Both the position numbers and the translations under genes were made by a program. Positions 1-8,410 of a DNA stretch of 64,000 bases are shown here, piece by piece. Within the stretch, counting starts at the first letter, position 1; the number at the start of each line of letters is the position of its first letter. Source of the DNA: Chloroflexota bacterium. GTDB taxonomy: Bacteria; Chloroflexota; Anaerolineae; Anaerolineales; Villigracilaceae. The stretch lies in the NCBI GenBank assembly GCA_016234485.1, contig JACRBL010000046.1:104820-168819 (forward strand), written 5' to 3'. The notes below the pieces were generated by a model, which was given only the letters and a program-made list of their open reading frames with translations, made no database searches and was not told the origin of the DNA.

Positions 1-641
1 TCGTCGCAAAACTTTTGGCAATTGTCTTGAGCTCGTGTTCATCAATTGCACCCAGCCCGACAGCGACTCCGACACTCACATCCATCTTCAAAACTCCCAC
101 TCCTTTTCCAACCATTACTTCATTTGAAGCGTTCAAAATATTTCCTGCCGACAAGTTCTTATTCGTTGAAGTTGGTAGAGGGGAAATGTGCAGTGAAGAA
201 TGCAATTGTCCTGTTTCTGAACCGATTGCCCCTCCTTATAAGTTTATTGATGGAAAACTTTACATTTGGGATGTCTTCCTTGATTTTCGAGAGGAATGGG
301 CTGAAGCAAGATTGGCGCACAAAGCGATTGGATTTTATAGCTATCAAACCATGCACGAAGCGCATTATGCTTTCATCACTTCACTCCCATATCAGTCACC
401 TGACTCTGACTTTATTGTGAACGGCGTAGATATTCAGGGCAATATTTCGGTAACGACGCTTTATGGAAAGGTATTTCTTAAGCCCACCGAGTTTGTTAAC
501 ATCGAATGGATCGAGACAACAGATGTTCCATATTGCGAAATATCCCACCTTGTCGGAATCCAAAACTATGGATTTATTGAGGATGACCAAGTCATAATTC
601 TTAGGTTTGAAGAGGGGGATGAATACCCTTATTCCCCATAA
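1..641 (+). CDS. lipoprotein of unknown function (5' end outside window)
   Basis: The frame is open from the window edge to a TAA at 639-641. The visible N-terminus reads like the end of a lipoprotein signal peptide (VLSSC lipobox-like), followed by a Pro/Thr/Ser-rich linker (PSPTATPTLTSI) typical of surface lipoproteins, then about 170 residues of mixed fold. A TTG at 15 could be a start, but that signal peptide would be too short, so the true start is probably upstream of the window. Four cysteines near residues 59-66 (CSEECNC and neighbours) could form disulfides or bind metal. I do not recognise the family. Confidence 0.6.
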   Translation, partial: VAKLLAIVLSSCSSIAPSPTATPTLTSIFKTPTPFPTITSFEAFKIFPADKFLFVEVGRGEMCSEECNCPVSEPIAPPYKFIDGKLYIWDVFLDFREEWAEARLAHKAIGFYSYQTMHEAHYAFITSLPYQSPDSDFIVNGVDIQGNISVTTLYGKVFLKPTEFVNIEWIETTDVPYCEISHLVGIQNYGFIEDDQVIILRFEEGDEYPYSP

Positions 642-645
642 AATG

Positions 646-681
646 AAAGTGGTTGGACATCTCCGTCCAACCACTTTTTTT
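646..681. terminator. bidirectional intrinsic terminator
   Basis: Perfect 13-bp arms (646-658 and 665-677) with a 6-nt loop, A-run on the left and T-run on the right. It sits between two convergent genes and can end transcription from both. Confidence 0.9.
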
Positions 682-2013
682 CTACATCACACTCTCCATC
701 GCCGCGCCGAGGCGTTTGACGATCTCGTCCACTTCGTCTTCGTTGATCATCAGCGGCGGGGAGAAGGCCAGCGTGTTGCCGAGCGGACGTGAGCGCAGGC
801 CGCGTTCCTGGGCGGCTTTGAAGATTCGCATCGTCATGGCGGGGTCGGCGGTTTTGGCGGATTTATCGGAGACGATCTCCACGCCGCAGACGAGTCCCAG
901 TCCGCGCACATCGCCGACGAAGGGGAATTCGGTCAGGGATTTCAGCCCATCGAGCAGGCGTTTGCCAAGGGTTTGAGCGCGCTGGGGATAATTCTCGCGC
1001 TCCATGATCTCCAGGTTTTTCAGTCCCACCGCGCAGGCCATGGCGTGACCTGAGTAGGTGTAGCCGTGCATATACGCTTCGGACTCCGGTGCGGATTCCA
1101 TCGTTTCGCGAATTTCGTCCGAGATTTGGATGCCGCCGAGTTGGGCGTATCCGCTGGTGATGGCTTTGGCAAACGAGAGAATGTCAGGCTTCACGCCCCA
1201 ATGCTTGAGCGCGAACCACTCCCCCGTCCGACCGAAGCCTGTGATGACCTCGTCCGCGATGAAGAGGATTCCGTACTTGTCGCAGATGGCGCGCACGAGC
1301 GGGAAGTAGTCCGCGGGCGGGACGATGACTCCGCCGACGCCCATGATCGGTTCCGCGATGAACGCCGCGACCGTGTCCACGCCTTCGCGGCGGATCGCCT
1401 CCTCGAGCGCGCGGGACGCGGCCTGCCCGACCGATTCGCCCGGGTCGAGCGACCCCTCAAAACGGTAGGGGTTTGGCGCGGGGATGTGGATGAATCCGTC
1501 CACCTTCGGCCCGAACATCGTCTGATATTTTTCGAGTCCCGTTGCGAACGTGGCCGCGAGAGTCACGCCATGATACGAGCCTTTGCGCGCGATTACTTTG
1601 TATTTGGTCGGCTGGCCTTTGCGCTTCCAGAAGTAGCGCGCGGTTTTGAAGGCGGTGTCGTTGGCTTCGGAGCCGCCCGAGGTGAACATGGTGGCGTTGA
1701 GGCCGTCGTAGGCGAAGCCCGCCAACTTGTCCGCGAGTTGGATCGAGGGGAGGTTGGTCATGCCCGAAAAGTTGGACGTGAACGCCAGCGTCTTCATTTG
1801 CTCGTACGCGACTTTGGCGAGTTCCTCGTTGCCGTATCCCGCGTTGACGTTCCACAGCCCCGCCATGCCATCGAGTATTTTTTGTCCATCGGCAGTGTAG
1901 AGCCAGACGCCCTCGCCGCGTTCGATGACCAGCGCGTTAGCGTGGGACTTGGGATGATAAACGGGATGAAGTTGTTTGCGATCTTTTTCGAGCCATTCAG
2001 AATTTGTGGTCAT
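682..2013 (-). CDS. class III pyridoxal-phosphate aminotransferase (omega-amino acid type)
   Basis: 443 residues, full length for the omega-amino acid:pyruvate aminotransferase group, which moves an amino group from a terminal amine such as beta-alanine, GABA or putrescine to pyruvate or a similar keto acid. Seen: the PLP phosphate-binding GSEAND at 114-119, IADEVITGFGRTG at 252-264 with Asp254 for the PLP ring nitrogen, and SFAKAITSG with the Schiff-base Lys at about 283. The start is supported by GGAGG 5 nt upstream. Monocistronic, convergent with the upstream lipoprotein gene. The exact amine substrate cannot be read from sequence. Confidence 0.9.
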   Translation of the reverse strand: MTTNSEWLEKDRKQLHPVYHPKSHANALVIERGEGVWLYTADGQKILDGMAGLWNVNAGYGNEELAKVAYEQMKTLAFTSNFSGMTNLPSIQLADKLAGFAYDGLNATMFTSGGSEANDTAFKTARYFWKRKGQPTKYKVIARKGSYHGVTLAATFATGLEKYQTMFGPKVDGFIHIPAPNPYRFEGSLDPGESVGQAASRALEEAIRREGVDTVAAFIAEPIMGVGGVIVPPADYFPLVRAICDKYGILFIADEVITGFGRTGEWFALKHWGVKPDILSFAKAITSGYAQLGGIQISDEIRETMESAPESEAYMHGYTYSGHAMACAVGLKNLEIMERENYPQRAQTLGKRLLDGLKSLTEFPFVGDVRGLGLVCGVEIVSDKSAKTADPAMTMRIFKAAQERGLRSRPLGNTLAFSPPLMINEDEVDEIVKRLGAAMESVM

Positions 2014-2184
2014 GTTGCCTCCAGCGTGAATACTTTCTCTTGCTGTATTTTAGCGTTATTCCGCGCAAGTGTAAAATCAGAACGCAGGAATGCAATTGCC
2101 CATCGCCGCCATGCGCCAAAAGTGACTGCCACTTTTTAGGCGGGGATGCGTATTTCAATCAGGCCTATTTGAAAAGAGGAAAAA

Positions 2185-3117
2185 ATGGATTCAACCCCGC
2201 AACCCCAACCGTCCCGCGTTTGGCGCGTCGTGCGCCTCGTTCCGCTCTCGCTCATGCTCCTCGTTCTGGGCGTTTTGCTGGTCATGTTTCTGATGGGCGG
2301 CATGACGAAGATTTCGGCATGGTACGCCCTGCAAATGATCCCTCCCCTGTTTGGGTTGGTTTCGCTGATTTGCATCGTCGTCTACGCCATCGTGAAGCGG
2401 AAGTTTAGCAGGCTGATGGCCGCGACATTGATCGTGGCGATTGTCAGTTTGTCCCCCGCCATTTCATTGGTCAAGCCGCTTCCGTTTCCCGCGTCGCTGA
2501 AGACGACCGAACCGTCCGTGACCGTGCGCCTGCCCGCGGACGTCCCGCTGATCGTGGCCTGGGGCGGGGACAAAATCGAGACAAACTATCATGTGATCGT
2601 GCCAGATCAACGCTGGGCATATGATCTGCTGGTTACGCCCGCCGCGCACGGAAGCGACAAACTGGAAGATTACGGCTGTTACGGCGTTCCTGTCGTCGCG
2701 CCCATTAGCGGCCTCGTCGTCAAAGCGCACGATGGCGAGCCGGACGCAATCCCTGGCGTTGTCTCGAATAATTTCACCGCGCCCACTGGCAACCATGTTG
2801 TGATCCAAATCCCAGAAACGGGAACATACCTGGTCATCGCGCATTTGAAGCCAGGCAGTGTCACCGTTAAGACAGGCGATACGGTTTCAGAAGGACAGGC
2901 GCTCGGCGCTTGTGGAAATTCTGGCAACACCAGCGAGCCGCACATCCATATCCATCACCAACGGCAGGACCCAAATCTTTTCCCGCTGAATTTCGCCGAG
3001 GGACTTCCGCTCTATTTCAGGGATCACGACGGCGCGCCCATGCCCGTCGGCGGCTTTGAGATGGACGGCGAGACGGTCATTTTAAAAGGCGACGTTGTGC
3101 GACATATTGGCGAGTAG
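2185..3117 (+). CDS. membrane-anchored M23 (LytM-type) peptidase
   Basis: 310 residues. Three hydrophobic segments in the first 110 residues (about 18-40, 48-68, 76-95) anchor the protein; the remainder should lie outside the membrane. The C-terminal half is an M23 domain: AYDLLV with a metal-binding Asp, PVVAPISG, GNHVVIQI, a GACGNSGNTSEPH segment and the HIHIHH zinc motif. M23 enzymes are zinc endopeptidases that cut peptidoglycan or other peptides. AGAGGA lies 4 nt before the ATG. Whether it acts on cell wall is open, because many Chloroflexota have unusual envelopes. Confidence 0.8.
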   Translation: MDSTPQPQPSRVWRVVRLVPLSLMLLVLGVLLVMFLMGGMTKISAWYALQMIPPLFGLVSLICIVVYAIVKRKFSRLMAATLIVAIVSLSPAISLVKPLPFPASLKTTEPSVTVRLPADVPLIVAWGGDKIETNYHVIVPDQRWAYDLLVTPAAHGSDKLEDYGCYGVPVVAPISGLVVKAHDGEPDAIPGVVSNNFTAPTGNHVVIQIPETGTYLVIAHLKPGSVTVKTGDTVSEGQALGACGNSGNTSEPHIHIHHQRQDPNLFPLNFAEGLPLYFRDHDGAPMPVGGFEMDGETVILKGDVVRHIGE

Positions 3118-3133
3118 GAAAAGAATTTGGGAG

Positions 3134-3139
3134 TAAACT
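3134..3139 (+). promoter_or_regulatory. -10 box of a leaderless gene
   Basis: TAAACT ends 6 nt before the ATG at 3146, which puts transcription start at or next to the start codon. No Shine-Dalgarno sequence is visible. The same box and spacing precede the ATG at 5502. Confidence 0.5.
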
Positions 3140-3145
3140 TATGCC

Positions 3146-4060
3146 ATGCCTACTTACGCGATCGAAACGAATCAACTCACCAAACGCTTCGGCGACGTGA
3201 CCGCGGTCAACTCGGTTGATCTGCGCGTGGGCGTCGGCGAAATTTACGGCTTCCTCGGTCTCAACGGCGCGGGGAAGACCACCACCATCCGCGCGCTGTT
3301 GGGGATGGTTCGCCCAAGCGAGGGAAATGTGAAAACGCTGGGACAGGCGGTCGGTCCACATGGACGCGGGCCGTGGGCGCGGGTCGGCCACCTCGTCGAG
3401 CGTCCGTCGGCCTATCCCGAACTCTCGGTGCGGGATAATCTGGACGCGGCGCGGCGTCTGCATGGAATCCAAAATCCCAATGTTGTGGACGAAGTCATTG
3501 AGCGACTCATCCTCGCTTCTTACGCGGACCGAAAGGCTGGCACGCTTTCAAGCGGGAATCTTCAACGCCTCGGCTTGGCGCGTGCCTTGCTCCACAACCC
3601 TGAACTTTTGATCCTCGACGAACCCGCCAACGGACTCGACCCCGCGGGCGTGATCGAGATCCGCGAACTGCTCCGCTCGCTCGCGCAGGAAAAAGGCGTG
3701 ACGGTTTTCATGTCCAGCCATATCCTGACGGAAGTGGACAGGCTCGCGACCCGCATCGGCATCATCCACAAGGGACGACTGATCGAAGAGTTGGAAGCCG
3801 AAGCGCTGGAAAAGATGCGCGCCAAACGTCTCGAAATTCGGACGCGCAATTTGGAGGGCGCGCAGATCAGCCTGCAAAGCGCGGGGTACAAACCTTTTGC
3901 CGAAGGGGAATCCATTTTTCTCGAAGAAGCCCACGCCATCGAACATCCCGACAAAATCGCGCAGATGCTCGTCAACGCGGGCGCGCCGCCGACTCATCTC
4001 TCCGTATATCAGCAGGATTTGGAAGAGCATTTCATGCAGTTAACAAAGGAGGCGCAATGA
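3146..4060 (+). CDS. ABC transporter ATP-binding protein (ABC-2 exporter type)
   Basis: 304 residues. Walker A GLNGAGKTT near residue 38, Walker B LLILDEPANGLDP near 155, then the H-loop in MSSHIL. The signature segment reads LSSGNLQRLGLARALL, where SSGN replaces the usual SGGQ, a variant seen in ABC-2 exporters. A C-terminal extension after residue 225 is typical of this subfamily. The stop overlaps the permease start by 4 nt (ATGA), so the two form one transporter. The substrate is unknown; antibiotic or lipid export is usual for relatives. Confidence 0.88.
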   Translation: MPTYAIETNQLTKRFGDVTAVNSVDLRVGVGEIYGFLGLNGAGKTTTIRALLGMVRPSEGNVKTLGQAVGPHGRGPWARVGHLVERPSAYPELSVRDNLDAARRLHGIQNPNVVDEVIERLILASYADRKAGTLSSGNLQRLGLARALLHNPELLILDEPANGLDPAGVIEIRELLRSLAQEKGVTVFMSSHILTEVDRLATRIGIIHKGRLIEELEAEALEKMRAKRLEIRTRNLEGAQISLQSAGYKPFAEGESIFLEEAHAIEHPDKIAQMLVNAGAPPTHLSVYQQDLEEHFMQLTKEAQ

Positions 4061-4845
4061 ACAACTTCTCCTCGACCCTCTTTGTTGAAATCCTGAAAAT
4101 GCGCCGCTCCAAAGTTCCCTATTTCACCGCGCTCGGATTTTGCATCGCGCCATTGGCGGGCGGCCTCTTCATGATCATTCTGAAAGACCCCGAAGCGGCA
4201 AAAACAATGGGATTGATCAGCGCCAAGGCGCAACTCATGGTCGGCGTGGCAGATTGGCCTACTTATTTCAACTTCATGGCGCAGGCTGCCGCGGCAGGCG
4301 GGATGGTTTTGTTTTCCATCGTCACCATCTGGGTTTTCGGGCGGGAATTTTCCGACCATACCGTCAAGGAATTGCTGGCTCTCCCGACTCCGCGCGAGAC
4401 CATCGTCGCCGCCAAATTTGTTGTGATCGCCTTATGGTCGTTCGCGGCAACCTTACTCGTCTTTGGTATCAGTCTCGCGGTTGGAAAGGCGTTGTCACTG
4501 CCTGGCTGGTCAGCAGACTTGTTGCGAGAATCCTCTATCGGCATCCTCGGCGCGGCGCTGTTGACCATCCCACTGATGTCGTTCGTCGCCTTGCTCGCCA
4601 GCAGTGGACGCGGCTACATGTCCGCCTTCGGATGGACGATTCTCACGTTGGTTACGGCGCAGTTCGCGGCGATCCTCGGCTGGGGCGATTGGTTTCCATG
4701 GGCAATCCCTGCCCTGTTCAGCGGCGCGGCAGGCCCGCGCTCCGAGCAACTTGGTATGCATAGTTACATCATTTTGACCGTTGCGAGTCTCATCGGTTTC
4801 GTCATTACGTTTTGGTGGTGGCGAGACGCCGACCAGACACGTTGA
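4057..4845 (+). CDS. ABC-2 type permease subunit
   Basis: 262 residues with about six hydrophobic segments, partner of the ATPase just upstream through an ATGA overlap. It has the layout of the ABC-2 permease group (N-terminal cytoplasmic stretch KMRRSKVPYFTALGF, then the first membrane segment, then FGREFSDHTVKELLALP). The conserved FGREF..HT(V/I)KELL segment after the second membrane helix fits bacitracin/lantibiotic-type permeases. Transported compound unknown. Confidence 0.82.
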   Translation: MNNFSSTLFVEILKMRRSKVPYFTALGFCIAPLAGGLFMIILKDPEAAKTMGLISAKAQLMVGVADWPTYFNFMAQAAAAGGMVLFSIVTIWVFGREFSDHTVKELLALPTPRETIVAAKFVVIALWSFAATLLVFGISLAVGKALSLPGWSADLLRESSIGILGAALLTIPLMSFVALLASSGRGYMSAFGWTILTLVTAQFAAILGWGDWFPWAIPALFSGAAGPRSEQLGMHSYIILTVASLIGFVITFWWWRDADQTR

Positions 4846-4892
4846 TTAATCAAGAAAGGCCAAAGGAACTCATCCATAAAATTCACCGCATA

Positions 4893-4927
4893 AAAAGCGC
4901 CGACCAAACATGCTGGTCGGCGCTTTT
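4893..4927. terminator. bidirectional intrinsic terminator
   Basis: Perfect 14-bp arms (4893-4906 and 4914-4927) with a 7-nt loop, flanked by A and T runs. It separates the convergent ABC operon and the small lipoprotein gene. Confidence 0.9.
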
Positions 4928-4938
4928 CGTTTTTGAGC

Positions 4939-5421
4939 CTACTCCACGATCAACGTGACTTTAAACAGGACGGTCGGCATCATGCAAGGCGGATTCGATT
5001 TGAGGCACTTGGGATTACCGATGGCCGTCAGCAGCGCCGTTCCAGTCTTGAGCGCTTCAAAGGTTCCCTGAACGCCGTCAATTACTTCCACGCCCATTTT
5101 GAGGGAGATCACACTCTGCTGGTCAATTGTCACTTCCCAATCATAGATTCCCGCGCCCAGATTCAGCAAGAAGGAATCGCCGACTTTGTAGGTGAATGTC
5201 CTGCCATTATCTTCAAACTTGATGATGGCCGCCGCGCCGCCGTTCGCTGGGAGCGGTTCGATGGGGCCGCCCCCGCTTTCGGGTAGGGTGGTCGCGACCT
5301 CGGGGCCAGATACTCCGTCGGGCGACACGGAACCGTCCGTTTGCGCGTTCGCCTTTCGAGAAGCGCATCCCGACAAAACCAGGGACAAAACAAGTAAACC
5401 GATCATGGCTATCTTCTTCAT
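4939..5421 (-). CDS. small lipoprotein, possible Ig-like inhibitor fold
   Basis: 160 residues with a clean lipoprotein signal (MKKIAMIGLLVLSLVLSGCAS; Cys19 in the lipobox). The mature part is predicted beta-rich, with GDSFLLNLGAGIYDWEV and a terminal TVLFKVTLIVE strand. The pattern of a GD.F.L.L strand followed much later by a F.V.I.V strand recalls chagasin-type cysteine-peptidase inhibitors, but their loop motifs are not clear here, so this is only a suggestion. It stands alone between two convergent or divergent neighbours. Confidence 0.7.
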   Translation of the reverse strand: MKKIAMIGLLVLSLVLSGCASRKANAQTDGSVSPDGVSGPEVATTLPESGGGPIEPLPANGGAAAIIKFEDNGRTFTYKVGDSFLLNLGAGIYDWEVTIDQQSVISLKMGVEVIDGVQGTFEALKTGTALLTAIGNPKCLKSNPPCMMPTVLFKVTLIVE

Positions 5422-5489
5422 GTTAATCCTTTCTACTCCATTTGGCTATTTTATTATAGACGCCCGCCCGACGGAAAATGTTTCTGCGG

Positions 5490-5495
5490 TAAACT
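5490..5495 (+). promoter_or_regulatory. -10 box of a leaderless gene
   Basis: TAAACT ends 6 nt before the ATG at 5502, the same geometry as at 3134-3146. No ribosome binding site is present. Confidence 0.5.
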
Positions 5496-5501
5496 TGGCG
5501 G

Positions 5502-5930
5502 ATGCCTGTCACCCCAGTCTACTCAAAAAGAATCGTCATTCCGCAATCGGTCATTGACGAGAACGGACACGTCAACAACGTGACCTACGTCCAATGGATG
5601 CAGGATATCGCCATTGAGCATTACACCGCCATCGGGGGCATCGGCCCCACGCAACACGTCGGCGCGACGTGGGTGGCGCGCTCGCACCTGATTGAATATT
5701 TCCTCCCTGCCTTCGCGGGCGAGGAGATCGAAATCCGCACGTGGATCGAAAACTATCGCCGCGTGCGCTCGCTCCGCAAATATGAATTTGTGCGCGTTTC
5801 GGATGGGAAATTGCTCGTTCAGGGCGAGACCGATTGGGTCTTCGTAGACGCGAAAAATGGAAACCCCATCGCCATTCCCCAGGAAGTAATAATTGTGTTT
5901 AACCAAATACCAAAAACTCCGAAGGAGTGA
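5502..5930 (+). CDS. 4-hydroxybenzoyl-CoA thioesterase-family (hotdog) acyl-CoA thioesterase
   Basis: 142 residues, usual length for a single hotdog domain. Seen: the catalytic-region pattern DENGHVNNVTYVQWMQD at residues 19-35 (Asp and the N..Y of the 4HBT family), then the long helix and the strands EIEIRTWIENYRRV and LLVQGETDWVFVD. The family hydrolyses acyl-CoA thioesters in the cytoplasm; acyl preference is not predictable. The last codons (PKTPKE) are written by a small palindrome (ctccgaaggag), one of several repeats that crowd the next 140 bases. Confidence 0.85.
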   Translation: MPVTPVYSKRIVIPQSVIDENGHVNNVTYVQWMQDIAIEHYTAIGGIGPTQHVGATWVARSHLIEYFLPAFAGEEIEIRTWIENYRRVRSLRKYEFVRVSDGKLLVQGETDWVFVDAKNGNPIAIPQEVIIVFNQIPKTPKE

Positions 5931-5963
5931 TTTGATTATTGATTCGCGATTCAAATGGATCGA

Positions 5964-6072
5964 AAACCCCAAGGGGGGTGGCATAATCCCGCGTCAAACC
6001 ATTTCATCCCTTCGGGATTATTGTGAGGCGGATAAATCGTTCTACAATCATTCCATCCCTTCGGGATTTTTA
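5964..6072. repeat. cluster of short CCCTTCGGG-type palindromes
   Basis: At least three copies of a compact palindrome of the form ATCCC-TTC-GGGAT or CCCC-AA-GGGG lie in this spacer (about 5964-5983, 6005-6018 and 6054-6070). The last is part of a longer element, tacaatcattccatccc plus ttcgggattttt (6043-6071), found again in reverse at 16451-16480. The leftward glycosyltransferase gene ends inside it. Confidence 0.7.
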
Positions 6073-7235
6073 TTCGTCAGCAATTTTTCGTACACCTTCC
6101 CCAACTTCTTCTGCGACTCATGCCAGGTGAATTTCGTCAGCGCGCGCTCCGAAGCAGATGCAGCGATTCGTTTCGATAATTCAAAATCGTTGAGTAGCGC
6201 CAACGCTTGGCGCGCTAAATCTTCGGGGTCGTTCGGGGAGAAGAGTAGCGCGTCCACGTCTTCGCGGACGAGTTCGCGCACGATCGGCATGTTGGAGGCC
6301 AGCAGGGGACGCGCGGCGGCCATGTATTCCAACACCTTGATCGGACACGCGCCTTGCGTCACGTTGCGGTCGTTGAGTCCCAGCGGCGCGACACAGATGT
6401 CGGCGGAGGCCATCAGCGCGGGGACTTCGTGGTGCGGCACGGCGGGCTGGACGATCACGTTCGCTTCAATGCCCAATTTGCGGATGTACTTGGCAAGCAA
6501 CTTTCTTTGCCGCGAACGTCCACGCCCGACGATCTGCAATTTCACTTCGCGATGTTCAAGAATCTTCGGCAGGGCTTTAATGAGGATGTCCAGTCCCTGC
6601 CAATCGGCGAGGGTGCCGATGTAGAGCAACGCGGGGACGCGGCCCTCGCGCACAGGCAGCGGCGTGGCGGAAAAATCCGAAGGGCTGACTCCGTTCGGGA
6701 TGACGGTCACCCGCTTCGGGTCCAGGCCGAGCGAGGCGATGTAGTCACGCGTCACGCGCGAGGGGCAAATGATCGCGTCCGAAAGATTCAGCGTCGCAAT
6801 TTCCTGCTCCTTGATTTTGGCGAGCAGGTCGGGTTCGATGGTGGGATAGTGATATTTCAGTTCGACGGATGGAAGTCCGTTCACTTCAAACAGCGTTTTG
6901 TAGCCGCGCTCGCGGCGCGCCTGCGCCAGCGGAAGTCCGCACCAGACCGAGCGATAGTGGACGACATCGTACGCCGGCGCGAGCGCCACATGCCGCATCA
7001 CCGCCCGACCGAAATCGGCGGCGCGCGCCAGAAAGTTTTGCGTCATGTCCTGCGCGACGCGCGTGACTTGCGCGCCTTCGAGCGAATCTTCGAGCGGCAA
7101 AATCCCATCGCTGGGCGTGATGAGGCGCACGTCGTACCCGCGCTCGGTTAATCCGCGCAGGTTGTGGACGATGTGCGTGGACGCGCCTTTGGGGCTTGGA
7201 ACAACGTCGAAGGCGGAATATAAAATTCTTGGCAC
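6048..7235 (-). CDS. family 4-type (GT-B) glycosyltransferase
   Basis: 395 residues, two Rossmann-like halves. N-terminal acceptor side: PSPKGASTHIVHNLRGL near residue 13-29, typical of GT4 enzymes. C-terminal nucleotide-sugar site: VIPNGVSPSDF, LYIGTLADWQGLDILI, IVGRGRSRQ, and the EX7E-like stretch PIKVLEYMAAARPLLAS. Such enzymes add sugars to lipids, polysaccharides or small molecules. The start is a GTG, 9 nt after mrp, so it may be read with the nuo-mrp cluster. The final residues NKNPEGME and the stop are encoded by an intergenic palindromic repeat that has become part of the gene. Confidence 0.85.
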   Translation of the reverse strand: MPRILYSAFDVVPSPKGASTHIVHNLRGLTERGYDVRLITPSDGILPLEDSLEGAQVTRVAQDMTQNFLARAADFGRAVMRHVALAPAYDVVHYRSVWCGLPLAQARRERGYKTLFEVNGLPSVELKYHYPTIEPDLLAKIKEQEIATLNLSDAIICPSRVTRDYIASLGLDPKRVTVIPNGVSPSDFSATPLPVREGRVPALLYIGTLADWQGLDILIKALPKILEHREVKLQIVGRGRSRQRKLLAKYIRKLGIEANVIVQPAVPHHEVPALMASADICVAPLGLNDRNVTQGACPIKVLEYMAAARPLLASNMPIVRELVREDVDALLFSPNDPEDLARQALALLNDFELSKRIAASASERALTKFTWHESQKKLGKVYEKLLTNKNPEGME

Positions 7236-7244
7236 GAACTTTAT

Positions 7245-8324
7245 TTATTCCACGATATTAATCGGCAACTCGTTACTCCCGCTGAGCGCGGCCACCGAGA
7301 TTTGCGCCGCGAGCCGTTCCGCGATCTCGCGCAGAGACTTCGCCACGGGCGAATCGGGATACGAAACGACGATCGGTTTGCCGCTATCGCCGCCGATGCG
7401 GACGTTTTGGTCAATCGGAATTTGCCCGAGGAAGGGCGCTTGCGTTCCCATCGCGAGTTGCATCCCGCCGCCAGAGCCGAACAAGTCCATGCGTGAGCCG
7501 TCGGGCAGATCGAGATACGACATGTTTTCGACCACGCCGAGAATCGGCACTTCCAACTGCTTGAACATATTCAGGCCGCGGGTGGCGTCTTCGAGTGAGA
7601 CGAGTTGTGGAAGCGTCACCACGACCGCGCCGCTCAACGGTAAGGCTTGCGCGAGCGAGAGGGCCGCGTCGCCTGTCCCTGGCGGGAGGTCAACGATCAG
7701 ATAGTCGAGCTCGCCCCACTCCACGTCGCTCAAAAATTGACGGATGGCAGAATTCAGCATCGGGCCGCGCCAGATGAGCGGCTGTCCAGGTTTCACCAGC
7801 AAGCCCATCGAGATCACTTCCACATCGTAGGCTTTCGCTGGGACAATTTTTGCCTGCGTGGGCGGCGGCAGTTTTTCGATGCCCATCATGGTGGGGATGT
7901 TCGGGCCGTAAATGTCCGCGTCCATCAGGCCGACGCGCGCGCCGCTCTGCGCGAGCGCCACCGCGATGTTGACCGAGACGGTGCTTTTTCCAACGCCACC
8001 CTTGCCCGAGCCGACGGCGATCGCGTTCTTGATCGTCGTGTTGACCAGCCCGCGCATCCGCCCATCGTTGGGGACGTCGGACGACATCTTGATCTCGACC
8101 GCATCCACGCCCGCGACAGACATGACCGCCTGGCGCGATTCTTTCTCGATCTGTCCGCGCAAGGGACAGGCTGGCGTGGTCAACATGACGGTGAATTTCA
8201 CCTTCGCGCCTTCGATCTCCAAATCGCGAATCATGTTGAGGGTGACGAGGTCGTTATGAAGTTCAGGCTCCTGCACTTTGGAGAGCGCGGCGAGAACGGA
8301 TTCTTTTGTGATTTTGTTTGTCAT
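7245..8324 (-). CDS. mrp: Mrp/NBP35-family iron-sulfur cluster carrier ATPase (MIP18 domain + P-loop)
   Basis: Residues 1-90 form a MIP18/DUF59 domain (VLAALSKVQEPELHNDLV) and the rest is a deviant Walker A ATPase: GSGKGGVGKST, DADIYGPNIPTM, DLPPGTGDAAL, VENMSYL. Mrp proteins bind and hand over Fe-S clusters to apoproteins in the cytoplasm. The usual CxxC cluster ligand after VENMSY is absent: here the loop reads LDLPDGSRMDLFGSGGG. I start at the ATG 8324; a GTG pair just upstream (8336) is less likely. The position directly behind nuoI suggests it serves complex I maturation. Confidence 0.88.
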   Translation of the reverse strand: MTNKITKESVLAALSKVQEPELHNDLVTLNMIRDLEIEGAKVKFTVMLTTPACPLRGQIEKESRQAVMSVAGVDAVEIKMSSDVPNDGRMRGLVNTTIKNAIAVGSGKGGVGKSTVSVNIAVALAQSGARVGLMDADIYGPNIPTMMGIEKLPPPTQAKIVPAKAYDVEVISMGLLVKPGQPLIWRGPMLNSAIRQFLSDVEWGELDYLIVDLPPGTGDAALSLAQALPLSGAVVVTLPQLVSLEDATRGLNMFKQLEVPILGVVENMSYLDLPDGSRMDLFGSGGGMQLAMGTQAPFLGQIPIDQNVRIGGDSGKPIVVSYPDSPVAKSLREIAERLAAQISVAALSGSNELPINIVE

Positions 8325-8410
8325 TTTTTTCACCACTTAAATTTGAAAGTTGAAGGCTGTAAGTTTACCCTACAACCTTCAACTTGTACTTTGTAACCTG
8401 TAACTTGTTA

